Shown here one piece after another: positions 1-6,161 of a DNA stretch of 6,284 bases. The stretch is from Flavobacteriales bacterium (lineage in GTDB: Bacteria > Bacteroidota > Bacteroidia > Flavobacteriales > JADGDT01). Every line of letters begins with the position of its first letter. The stretch's first letter is position 1. Made by a program: the position numbers and the translations under genes. The stretch is from assembly GCA_023145275.1 (NCBI GenBank), contig JAGLEB010000162.1, forward strand, positions 1-6,284, in the 5' to 3' direction. The notes beneath the pieces were generated by a model. It saw only the letters and a list, made by a program, of their open reading frames with translations, was not told the origin of the DNA and did no database searches.

Positions 1-102
1 CAAATATCATTTTTAAGTGCGAAACATGAGATGAGTACTAATATCAAATAAAACACCATTTAGACCGTAATAATAAATACATTCTTCATATGTTTGTTTT
101 TA

Positions 103-167
103 TTCTTGTGACAAGAAAATGGAATTGTCAATTCTCCAAATTATTAACAATAGAGTATTATTACTCT
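103..167. promoter_or_regulatory. Cluster of three short dyads upstream of the ftsK promoter
   Basis: There are three perfect inverted repeats with 6-base arms in 65 bases: TTCTTG-TGA-CAAGAA at 103-117, GAATTG-T-CAATTC at 122-134 and AGAGTA-TTAT-TACTCT at 152-167. The last ends 6 bases before the -33 element. They may be operator sites or weak RNA hairpins of an upstream transcript. Short dyads arise easily in AT-rich DNA, so function is inference only. Confidence 0.3.
140..162 (+). repeat. Copy 1 of an interrupted motif shared with the ribB upstream region
   Basis: ATTATTAAC-A-ATAGA (140-154) followed directly by GTATTATT (155-162). It matches 4946-4970 at 22 of 23 positions, apart from a 2-base insertion in the second copy. 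It lies just upstream of the ftsK promoter. Its right part overlaps the 152-167 dyad. Role unknown; a shared regulator site is one possibility. Confidence 0.45.
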
Positions 168-173
168 TAATAG

Positions 174-203
174 TTTGATGCAAAATCTTTATTTGTATTT
201 TTG
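174..203 (+). promoter_or_regulatory. Putative Bacteroidota-type sigma promoter for ftsK
   Basis: TTTG at 174-177 and TATTTTTG at 196-203 match the Bacteroidota -33 (TTTG/TTG) and -7 (TAnnTTTG) elements. The spacer is 18 bases, close to the usual 19-21. Transcription would start around 206-212, leaving a leader of only about 10-15 bases before the ATG at 221. A perfect 8-base palindrome, TTGCGCAA (201-208), overlaps the end of the -7 element. The element match is seen directly; activity is inferred. Confidence 0.6.
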
Positions 204-220
204 CGCAACAAACAACATAT

Positions 221-2656
221 ATGGCAAAGAGATCAACTGCAAAAGCGAAGCCTAAAAAAAAGAAGGACCCGTTTTTTTCAAATAAAAATATTCACTTAAT
301 CATTGGTATCGCACTAATTTTAGTAGCTGTATCGATGTTTATTTCTTTTACTTCCTATTTGTGGAACTGGCAAGCAGACCAATCTGAACTTAGTCAATTT
401 TGGGATAAAGGGGTTACTGTTGATAATTTGCTCGGTAAAATAGGAGCAAATATTTCTCATTTATTTATATACTCTTGGTTTGGTATTGCGTCATATATTA
501 TTGCTCTATTGATATTCAAAGCTGGATTAATTGTTTCGTTTAAATTAGATTACAAGCCATTTCTTCATAATCTATTTAAAAACTCTGTTTTAGTTCTGTG
601 GCTTTCTGTAGCCTTAAGTTTCTTTTTCAGTTCTAAACTATTACTTGGTGGTATCTTCGGTTATGAGATAACTACATTTACAGCTGCATATGCTGGAAGT
701 ATTGGAGTTTCTCTACTCTTATTTTTCACTCTAGTGATATGGTTAATTTTCAGATTCGATTTAACCCCACAATCAGTTAATTCTAAATTAAATTCTACTA
801 AAGATTCCTTTAACAATTGGAAAGATAAACAGGCAAAAGTAATTGAGGATGATAAACTAAAGCTTGTAAAACAACAAAAAAACGTAGCTAAACCTGAGAC
901 TGATTTAGATGATGGGTTTGATCTTGTCATCAATAATAATAATAATAATAAGGATGAGGAGCTAATTAATCCTATTGGAGATCTTGTTATAGAAAACCCT
1001 GGAATTGATGCTTTTGATGAAATTCCAAAATGCCCTATAAAAGAAGAAAAAGAGCCTAAGTCTGATGATTTAGATATCATTGTAGAAGCTCCAAAAGAAG
1101 AAGTGAAACTTAATAAAAACCTTTCAGAAGATCTTGTTGATAAATTTGGCGAATTTGATCCTGAATTGGAATTAGGTTCTTTCCAGTTTCCAGAATTAGA
1201 CTCTTTAGTTTCTTACGACAATGAAAATATTAGCATAGACAGAGAAGAGCTTGAAGCAAACAAGAATAGAATTGTAGAAACTCTTAATAATTACAAAATA
1301 GAAATTTCTAAAATTAAAGCAACTATAGGGCCAACGGTTACACTCTACGAAATTGTTCCAGCCCCAGGAGTAAGAATCTCAAAAATTAAAAATCTTGAAG
1401 ATGATATTGCTTTGAGTTTATCAGCTTTAGGTATTAGAATAATTGCTCCTATCCCAGGTAAAGGAACTATAGGAATTGAAGTGCCAAACAAAAAGCCTAC
1501 TATTGTATCGATGAAATCTGTATTGGCTTCGAGTGTTTTTCAGAATTCTAAGATGGATCTACCTATCGCACTTGGTAAAACTATCTCTAATACGACCTAT
1601 GTTACAGATTTGGCTAAGATGCCCCACTTGCTTGTAGCAGGGGCAACAGGACAAGGAAAGTCTGTTGGATTAAATGCTATTATGGCTTCTTTATTGTACA
1701 AAAAGCATCCATCTGAATTGAAATTTATTTTGGTTGACCCAAAAAAGGTTGAACTTACCTTATTTAACAAGATTGAAAGACATTACCTAGCTAAGCTTCC
1801 CGATACTGATTCGGCAATTATAACGGACACAACTAAGGTGGTTAACACCTTGAACTCTCTTTGTATTGAGATGGACGATCGTTATGAACTACTGAAGAAT
1901 GCAATGGTTAGAAATATTAAAGAATACAACCATAAGTTTAAAAAGAGAAAACTTAACCCCGAAAATGGCCATAAGTTTTTACCATATATAGTTCTAGTAA
2001 TAGACGAGTTTGCCGATTTAATTATGACTGCAGGCAAAGAGGTAGAAACACCTATTGCCAGACTTGCTCAGTTAGCACGTGCTGTTGGAATACACTTAAT
2101 TGTAGCTACTCAACGTCCATCTGTTAACGTTATTACAGGTATAATTAAAGCTAACTTCCCAGCTAGACTTGCTTTTAGAGTAACATCTAAAATTGATTCG
2201 CGAACTATTCTTGATGAAGGAGGAGCAAATCAATTGATAGGTAAAGGTGATATGCTTTTATCAAATGGTAATGAAACAGTGAGATTACAATGTGCATTTG
2301 TTGATACTCCAGAAATAGAAGCCATAACAAATTTCATCGGAGACCAAAAAGGTTATGCTGAAGCATATATGCTTCCTGAATATGTAGGAGATGAAAATTC
2401 TGGATCTACAGATATAGATATTGATGACAGAGATGCTAAATTTGACGAAGCAGCAAGACTTATTGTAAATGCTCAACAGGGCTCGGCATCATTATTGCAA
2501 AGAAAATTAAAATTAGGATATAACCGAGCAGGAAGAATTGTAGATCAACTAGAAGCTGCTGGTATTATTGGTCCATTTGAAGGGTCGAAAGCTAGACAGG
2601 TATTAGTCCCTGATGAAGCATCATTACAGATGTTATTGAAAAAAGAAGAAATATAA
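221..2656 (+). CDS. ftsK: DNA translocase FtsK
   Basis: FtsK is a septum-anchored hexameric ATPase that pumps double-stranded DNA and directs chromosome dimer resolution and terminus segregation during division. At 811 residues, all three parts are visible. The N-terminal part has a Lys-rich start, then four membrane segments at about 24-46, 81-106, 121-143 and 155-178. A short acidic, low-complexity linker runs from about 180 to 335. The motor follows, with an alpha domain at about 340-430 and a RecA-like domain at about 430-725. The motor carries Walker A GATGQGKS (474-481), the FtsK-typical VDPKKVEL (505-512), Walker B VLVIDEFADL (591-600, D595/E596) and ATQRPSVNVITG (629-640). The C-terminal gamma winged helix (about 740-797) has GYNRAGRIVDQLEAAGIIG. 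This resembles the KOPS-reading helix of E. coli FtsK, with Asp where E. coli has Glu in the helix. The linker is much shorter than in E. coli FtsK (1329 residues). The ATG at 221 fits the promoter and gives a plausible basic N-terminus; there is no Shine-Dalgarno. It is probably co-transcribed with lolA, 11 bases downstream. Confidence 0.97.
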   Translation: MAKRSTAKAKPKKKKDPFFSNKNIHLIIGIALILVAVSMFISFTSYLWNWQADQSELSQFWDKGVTVDNLLGKIGANISHLFIYSWFGIASYIIALLIFKAGLIVSFKLDYKPFLHNLFKNSVLVLWLSVALSFFFSSKLLLGGIFGYEITTFTAAYAGSIGVSLLLFFTLVIWLIFRFDLTPQSVNSKLNSTKDSFNNWKDKQAKVIEDDKLKLVKQQKNVAKPETDLDDGFDLVINNNNNNKDEELINPIGDLVIENPGIDAFDEIPKCPIKEEKEPKSDDLDIIVEAPKEEVKLNKNLSEDLVDKFGEFDPELELGSFQFPELDSLVSYDNENISIDREELEANKNRIVETLNNYKIEISKIKATIGPTVTLYEIVPAPGVRISKIKNLEDDIALSLSALGIRIIAPIPGKGTIGIEVPNKKPTIVSMKSVLASSVFQNSKMDLPIALGKTISNTTYVTDLAKMPHLLVAGATGQGKSVGLNAIMASLLYKKHPSELKFILVDPKKVELTLFNKIERHYLAKLPDTDSAIITDTTKVVNTLNSLCIEMDDRYELLKNAMVRNIKEYNHKFKKRKLNPENGHKFLPYIVLVIDEFADLIMTAGKEVETPIARLAQLARAVGIHLIVATQRPSVNVITGIIKANFPARLAFRVTSKIDSRTILDEGGANQLIGKGDMLLSNGNETVRLQCAFVDTPEIEAITNFIGDQKGYAEAYMLPEYVGDENSGSTDIDIDDRDAKFDEAARLIVNAQQGSASLLQRKLKLGYNRAGRIVDQLEAAGIIGPFEGSKARQVLVPDEASLQMLLKKEEI
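932..949 (+). repeat. (AAT)6 trinucleotide repeat inside ftsK
   Basis: Six tandem AAT codons encode Asn238-Asn243 in the disordered acidic linker between the membrane and motor parts of FtsK. All six codons are identical, so this is a true microsatellite. Slippage would change linker length in steps of one residue without breaking the frame. Confidence 0.9.
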
Positions 2657-2667
2657 AATCATATAAA

Positions 2668-3309
2668 ATGAAAAAAATATTTTTATTAGTTTCTATTGTT
2701 GGATTTTCAACAATGGTATTTGCTCAAAGCAATAAAGGAGAACTTTTATTAGACAAAGTAAGTGCTAACACAAGTGCTTATCAGGATATTGAGATGACCT
2801 TCACTTACAACATGGACAATAACACTGAAGATATTCACCAATCTAAATCAGGTATTGTTTACATAAATAAAGACAAGTTTAACATAGATCTAGAAATGGC
2901 TGTAATCATTTATGATGGTAATAAACGCTATACTATTGTTGATGACGAGGTAACTATATCGTCTGCAGAAGACGAATCAGGAATTAGTTCACCTACACAA
3001 ATTCTAGACATGTACAAAGAAGGGTATGTTATTAAGTGGGATATAGAACAGAAAGTGCCAGGAAAAACTATACAATATGTACGACTTATACCTATTGATA
3101 CTAACTCCGAATATCAGTATATATTGATCGGTAGCGATATAAAAAGCAATGATTTGTACAATGTTATTTACACAGACAAACAAGGAACACAGTTTAAGCT
3201 TCAGATAAACACCCTTAAAGCTAATCAAAACCTTCCTGCAAGTCTGTTTACATTTGACAAAAGTAAATACCCTGAATCAGAATACTTATATACCGACTTA
3301 GACGAGTAA
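2668..3309 (+). CDS. lolA: LolA-family outer membrane lipoprotein carrier protein
   Basis: LolA-type proteins take lipoproteins released by the LolCDE transporter and carry them across the periplasm to the outer membrane. This 213-residue product starts with a clear Sec signal peptide: MKK, a hydrophobic core (4-18) and likely cleavage after VFA at 19/20. The mature part (about 194 residues) is rich in beta-strand patterns, as expected for the half-barrel fold. It ends in LFTFDKSKYPESEYLYTDL, close to the C-terminal wording common in Bacteroidota LolA homologues. Length is near that of E. coli LolA (about 200). The position directly after ftsK, with an 11-base gap, is the usual Bacteroidota arrangement and supports the call and co-transcription. 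There is no Shine-Dalgarno; the upstream bases are A-rich. LolA families diverge strongly, so the assignment rests on signal peptide, size, C-terminus and context rather than a catalytic motif. Another LolA-like lipid carrier remains possible. Confidence 0.85.
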   Translation: MKKIFLLVSIVGFSTMVFAQSNKGELLLDKVSANTSAYQDIEMTFTYNMDNNTEDIHQSKSGIVYINKDKFNIDLEMAVIIYDGNKRYTIVDDEVTISSAEDESGISSPTQILDMYKEGYVIKWDIEQKVPGKTIQYVRLIPIDTNSEYQYILIGSDIKSNDLYNVIYTDKQGTQFKLQINTLKANQNLPASLFTFDKSKYPESEYLYTDLDE

Positions 3310-3368
3310 TACTTTATATTTACATATATTTTAAACTTTAAGTATTCTTTTTCATATTCCGTTTGTAA
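3310..3368. promoter_or_regulatory. lolA-permease gap with an inverted repeat reaching the start codon
   Basis: This 59-base AT-rich gap contains TTTTTCAT at 3348-3355. It is the exact reverse complement of ATGAAAAA at 3369-3376, the permease start codon and the bases after it. The loop would be 13 bases. A small dyad TTAAA-C-TTTAA lies at 3331-3341. The segment 3340-3358 also resembles 4961-4979 before ribB (16 of 19 identical). I see no good promoter: TTTG at 3362-3365 lacks the upstream TA of the -7 consensus and would start transcription at or inside the gene. Confidence 0.35.
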
Positions 3369-4934
3369 ATGAAAAAATTAAATGCATACATTTTAAAGTC
3401 TTTTGTTGCTCCATTTGTGGCGACCTTCTTTTTAGTGCTTTTCTTTTTGATCATGCAATTTTTCTGGCTTTATGTAGACGATTTAATTGGTAAAGGATTG
3501 AGTTTTTGGCTCATAATCAAGCTCTTATACTACATATCTTTTTCACTAGTTCCGATGGCATTACCCCTTGCCATACTTCTTTCTAGTATAATGACTTTTG
3601 GTAACTTATCCGAAAACTATGAGTTAGCAGCGATGAAATCGGCAGGTATTTCTCTGTATCAAATAATGCGACCCCTAGTTGTACTTATGCTGATTATGTC
3701 TGTGGCTACTTATTATTTCTCGAATTACGCTGTACCTTATGCTAATTTCAAGAGTAAAAATCTACTCTACAATATCACAAAACAAAAACCTAGTCTTAAT
3801 TTGAAAGAAGGAATTTTTAACACTAGTATTCCTGGTTACAGTATTAGAATTTCAAAAAAAGGAGGCGAAAATGATGAATTTCTCGAAGATATTATCATTT
3901 ACGATCATAACACTGGTGGGGGTAACAACAAAGCTATCACAGCAAAAAAAGGAGAAATGGACCTTGCGGGCGGAGGTAAGTATCTAAAACTTTCCTTATA
4001 TAATGGTTGGATGTTTGAAGAGGCTTCAGGCAAACAAAACTCTAAGCAAAAGAAACGTCAGCCATTCACTAAAACTGAATTTTCGAAAGATGTAGTTTAT
4101 ATTGATTTATCATCGTTTAACATGGATAATATTAACGATGAGAATTTCTCCAATAACTATGCGATGATGAACATCGAACAGCTAGATGTAGCGATTGATT
4201 CTCTTAAGTATAAATTCGCAGAAACTACGAAGGGATACGATAAAAAATCTAGAATAAAGCTAAAATATAGCCAAGTAGAAATTGATTCTGCAAAATTTAA
4301 TGTCGCTAAAATTAATCTAGCGAAGCTGTCTGAACAATCTAATAACAATATTGATTCTGTAGCCTATTCCAAAACATCAGACAATTTGATTTTAAGCCAC
4401 TTTAGTGGCAATAACAGAAAAACTGACGACATTATCAACGCTGGAATTAACCAAGCTAGAAAAATGTCTGATTACTTAAATGAAATTAAAAAAACTCAAG
4501 AATACAGATTAGAAAACATTGCCAAACACATTATGGAAATTCACCGTAAATATGCTTTTTCGTATATTTGTATAGTGATGTTTTTTATTGGAGCACCATT
4601 GGGCGCTATTATTAGAAAAGGGGGACTAGGAATGCCCGTTGTTGTAGCCATTATCATATTTATTCTTTATCATGTTATGTTTATGACTGCTGAGAAATTT
4701 GGCATAGCAGGAGCTATAAGTCCTTTTTGGGCGCGGTGGGGGCCAGGTTTTATACTTACTCCTTTTGGCCTTATACTAACATATAAAGCAACAACAGATT
4801 CTGCTCTATTTAATTCAGAACTATATTTTGCACCAATGTATAAATTCCTTGGATTAATAAAGAAAAAGAAGGAAAAGAGTAAAAAAGCCAAGGAGGCTAA
4901 AGAAGAACAAACCCAGAATAATACGCAGCAATAA
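3369..4934 (+). CDS. lptF/lptG: LptF/LptG-family (YjgP/YjgQ) LPS export permease
   Basis: Permease of the LptB2FG ABC transporter, which extracts lipopolysaccharide from the inner membrane and passes it to the periplasmic bridge. The product shows the family layout: three N-terminal membrane segments (about 12-36, 52-77, 101-123), a large periplasmic region, then three C-terminal segments (about 397-416, 421-441, 452-473). After the second segment, NLSENYELAAMKSAGIS (79-95) matches the cytoplasmic coupling helix that contacts the LptB ATPase. GAPLGAIIRKGGLGMPVVVA (408-427) is the typical C-terminal family motif. At 521 residues it is much longer than E. coli LptF or LptG (about 360). The excess lies mainly in a charged, helix-rich part of the periplasmic region (about 265-390) and in a Lys-rich cytoplasmic tail (498-521). 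Whether it acts as LptF, LptG or a paired homologue cannot be told from one gene. The start MKKLNAYILKSFV fits the family. It sits 59 bases after lolA. Confidence 0.93.
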   Translation: MKKLNAYILKSFVAPFVATFFLVLFFLIMQFFWLYVDDLIGKGLSFWLIIKLLYYISFSLVPMALPLAILLSSIMTFGNLSENYELAAMKSAGISLYQIMRPLVVLMLIMSVATYYFSNYAVPYANFKSKNLLYNITKQKPSLNLKEGIFNTSIPGYSIRISKKGGENDEFLEDIIIYDHNTGGGNNKAITAKKGEMDLAGGGKYLKLSLYNGWMFEEASGKQNSKQKKRQPFTKTEFSKDVVYIDLSSFNMDNINDENFSNNYAMMNIEQLDVAIDSLKYKFAETTKGYDKKSRIKLKYSQVEIDSAKFNVAKINLAKLSEQSNNNIDSVAYSKTSDNLILSHFSGNNRKTDDIINAGINQARKMSDYLNEIKKTQEYRLENIAKHIMEIHRKYAFSYICIVMFFIGAPLGAIIRKGGLGMPVVVAIIIFILYHVMFMTAEKFGIAGAISPFWARWGPGFILTPFGLILTYKATTDSALFNSELYFAPMYKFLGLIKKKKEKSKKAKEAKEEQTQNNTQQ

Positions 4935-4945
4935 AATTAACTGAT

Positions 4946-4970
4946 ATTATTAACGATAGAAAGTATTATT
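4946..4970 (+). repeat. Copy 2 of the motif shared with the ftsK upstream region
   Basis: ATTATTAAC-G-ATAGA (4946-4960), then AA, then GTATTATT (4963-4970). Compared with 140-162 it has one substitution and a 2-base insertion. It begins 11 bases after the permease stop codon, and its right end forms part of the left arm of the hairpin at 4961-4994. Confidence 0.45.
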
Positions 4971-4994
4971 TTTCACTTTGAAAATTAAATACTT
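4961..4994 (+). promoter_or_regulatory. Predicted stem-loop in the ribB upstream region
   Basis: AAGTATT (4961-4967) is the exact reverse complement of AATACTT (4988-4994). Inside it, TTTTCA (4970-4975) pairs with TGAAAA (4979-4984) around a CTT loop. The two helices are separated only by a small internal mismatch and bulge. The stem is AT-rich and has no T run after it, so it is not a convincing terminator. It ends 24 bases before the ribB ATG and may be an RNA leader structure. It is not an FMN riboswitch: the conserved sequences are absent and the whole gap is only 84 bases. Confidence 0.4.
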
Positions 4995-5002
4995 ATACAC
5001 AA

Positions 5003-5015
5003 ATAGCTCAGCTAT
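5003..5015 (+). promoter_or_regulatory. Palindrome immediately upstream of the ribB start codon
   Basis: ATAGCT-C-AGCTAT is a perfect 6-base-arm dyad ending 3 bases before the ATG at 5019. As RNA it could fold as ATAG/CTAT with a CTCAG loop over the ribosome landing site; as DNA it looks like a small operator. Function is not shown by the sequence. Confidence 0.35.
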
Positions 5016-5018
5016 AGG

Positions 5019-6161
5019 ATGAATACAAAAGACCGTAACAAAAGGGAATTAAACACTATTGCTGAAGCAATAGAGGATATAAAAGCAGGAAAAATTATCA
5101 TCGTTGTTGATGATGAAGATAGAGAGAACGAAGGTGATTTCTTAGCTGCTGCCGAAATGGTAACACCTGAGATGATTAATTTCATGGCAACACATGGTAG
5201 AGGCTTAATTTGCATGCCTATTTCTGAAGATAGAGTTAAAGAACTCAACCTTGAGATGATGGTAACAAATAATACCGACCCTAAGGAAACTGGCTTTACT
5301 GTTTCTGTTGATCTTTTAGGTCATGGTGTTACAACAGGGATTTCGGCTTCAGACCGTTCTTTAACAGTAAAAGCATTAGTACAAGATGATACAAAGCCTA
5401 ATGATTTAAGCAGACCAGGACATATTTTTCCTCTTAGAGCAAAAAATGGTGGTGTACTGCGAAGAACAGGACATACCGAAGCAGCTATTGACTTTGCTAG
5501 ATTAGCAGGACTTAAACCTGCAGGTGTTATCTGTGAGATAATGAACGAGGATGGTTCAATGGCTAGAGTACCTGAACTTCTGGATGTTGCCAAACGTTTC
5601 GACCTTAAAATGGTTTCCATTGAAGATTTGATAGCATACAGAATGGATCACGATTCTTTAATTGAAAAAGTTGAAGAATTCAATCTGAAAACTCTACTTG
5701 GCGATTTCCACCTTAGAGCTTATAGACAAACAAATAATGGACAAATTCATATTGCCTTAACAAAAGGAAAGTGGGAAAAAGGAGATATTGTAACTGTTAG
5801 AGTAAATTCTAATTCAATAAATAACGATCTTCTTGGGTTTCTCACAAATACTTCTGAGTCGCAACTAAACCAAGTATTAGAACTTGTTAGCTCTGAAGAA
5901 AAATCGGCAATAGTTTTTGTAAATCAAGACTTGAAACCTTCTTCAGTACTTTCGCGTATAAAAGAGATGAAAGAATTACAAGCTGAAGGACATATGAGTG
6001 CTCCAAAATTAAAATTCGATGAAAAAGATTATGGAATTGGCGCTCAGATTCTTCACGATTTAAAAATCAGCAAACTGAGATTGGTTTCCAACAATACACC
6101 ACTAAAAAGAGTTGGAATGATTGGCTACGGACTCGAAATTGTTGAATATCTAGATTACTAA
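5019..6161 (+). CDS. ribB: 3,4-dihydroxy-2-butanone 4-phosphate synthase with degenerate GTP cyclohydrolase II domain
   Basis: RibB converts ribulose 5-phosphate to 3,4-dihydroxy-2-butanone 4-phosphate and formate, supplying the four-carbon unit for riboflavin. The N-terminal domain (about 10-205) is complete: DDEDRENEGD (31-40), ATHGRGLIC (57-65), TGFTVSVD (91-98), TTGISASDRS (105-114), RPGHIFPLRA (132-141), RRTGHTEAAIDFARLAG (148-164, metal-binding His152) and CEIMNEDGSMAR (172-183). The C-terminal half (about 206-380) aligns with GTP cyclohydrolase II (RibA) at GDFHLRAYR (228-236), DYGIGAQIL (337-345) and the GYGLEIVEY end. However, the three zinc cysteines are replaced (Ser266, Asn277, Ser279), the EGRGIG motif is lost (304-309 is DLKPSS), and Lys336 stands where the catalytic Arg is expected. 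It should therefore be RibB-only, with a real RibA encoded elsewhere. Similar fusions with an inactive RibA half are known (RibBX in Proteobacteria). Length of 380 is slightly under a normal RibBA (about 400). The start is fixed by the usual family N-terminus; AGG directly abuts the ATG, too close to be a useful Shine-Dalgarno. Confidence 0.95.
   Translation: MNTKDRNKRELNTIAEAIEDIKAGKIIIVVDDEDRENEGDFLAAAEMVTPEMINFMATHGRGLICMPISEDRVKELNLEMMVTNNTDPKETGFTVSVDLLGHGVTTGISASDRSLTVKALVQDDTKPNDLSRPGHIFPLRAKNGGVLRRTGHTEAAIDFARLAGLKPAGVICEIMNEDGSMARVPELLDVAKRFDLKMVSIEDLIAYRMDHDSLIEKVEEFNLKTLLGDFHLRAYRQTNNGQIHIALTKGKWEKGDIVTVRVNSNSINNDLLGFLTNTSESQLNQVLELVSSEEKSAIVFVNQDLKPSSVLSRIKEMKELQAEGHMSAPKLKFDEKDYGIGAQILHDLKISKLRLVSNNTPLKRVGMIGYGLEIVEYLDY

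Larger units (their letters stand above)
1..220. other. Non-coding region upstream of ftsK
   Basis: No gene can be supported here. On the + strand one frame is open from the window edge to a TAA at 49-51 (16 codons), which could be the tail of an upstream gene but is too short to judge. On the - strand an ATG at 59-57 opens a hydrophobic frame that runs off the left edge, also too short to call. The rest holds three small dyads at 103-167 and the ftsK promoter at 174-203. I see no rho-independent terminator: none of the hairpins is followed by a clear T run. Confidence 0.6.

Noticed and set aside
89..96. TATGTTTG as a second -7 promoter element upstream of ftsK
   Set aside because: The -7 match is perfect but there is no TTG or TTTG at a suitable distance upstream; the pair at 174-203 is far better.
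103..117. Rho-independent terminator of an upstream gene
   Set aside because: The hairpin has only a 6-base AT-rich stem with no T run after it on either strand.
661..1080. 139-codon minus-strand open frame opposite ftsK
   Set aside because: It lies antisense to the membrane and linker part of a clearly real ftsK and its Ser/Leu-rich translation reflects the Asn/Asp/Glu codons on the other strand.
4990..5000. Promoter for ribB built on TTTG at 4977-4980
   Set aside because: No TAnnTTTG-like element occurs 17-23 bases downstream; the nearest TA-rich stretch (4990-4997) is too close and matches poorly.
4935..5018. FMN riboswitch upstream of ribB
   Set aside because: The gap is too short for the element and lacks its conserved sequences; only simple AT-rich inverted repeats are present.
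5003..5025. tRNA-like stretch (ATAGCTCAG, as in the D arm of many tRNAs) before ribB
   Set aside because: No matching acceptor stem, anticodon arm or TTCGA-type T arm follows; the bases run straight into the ribB coding sequence.
5321..5620. 99-codon minus-strand open frame opposite ribB
   Set aside because: It covers the best conserved part of the RibB domain in antisense, has no recognisable domain and no start signals.
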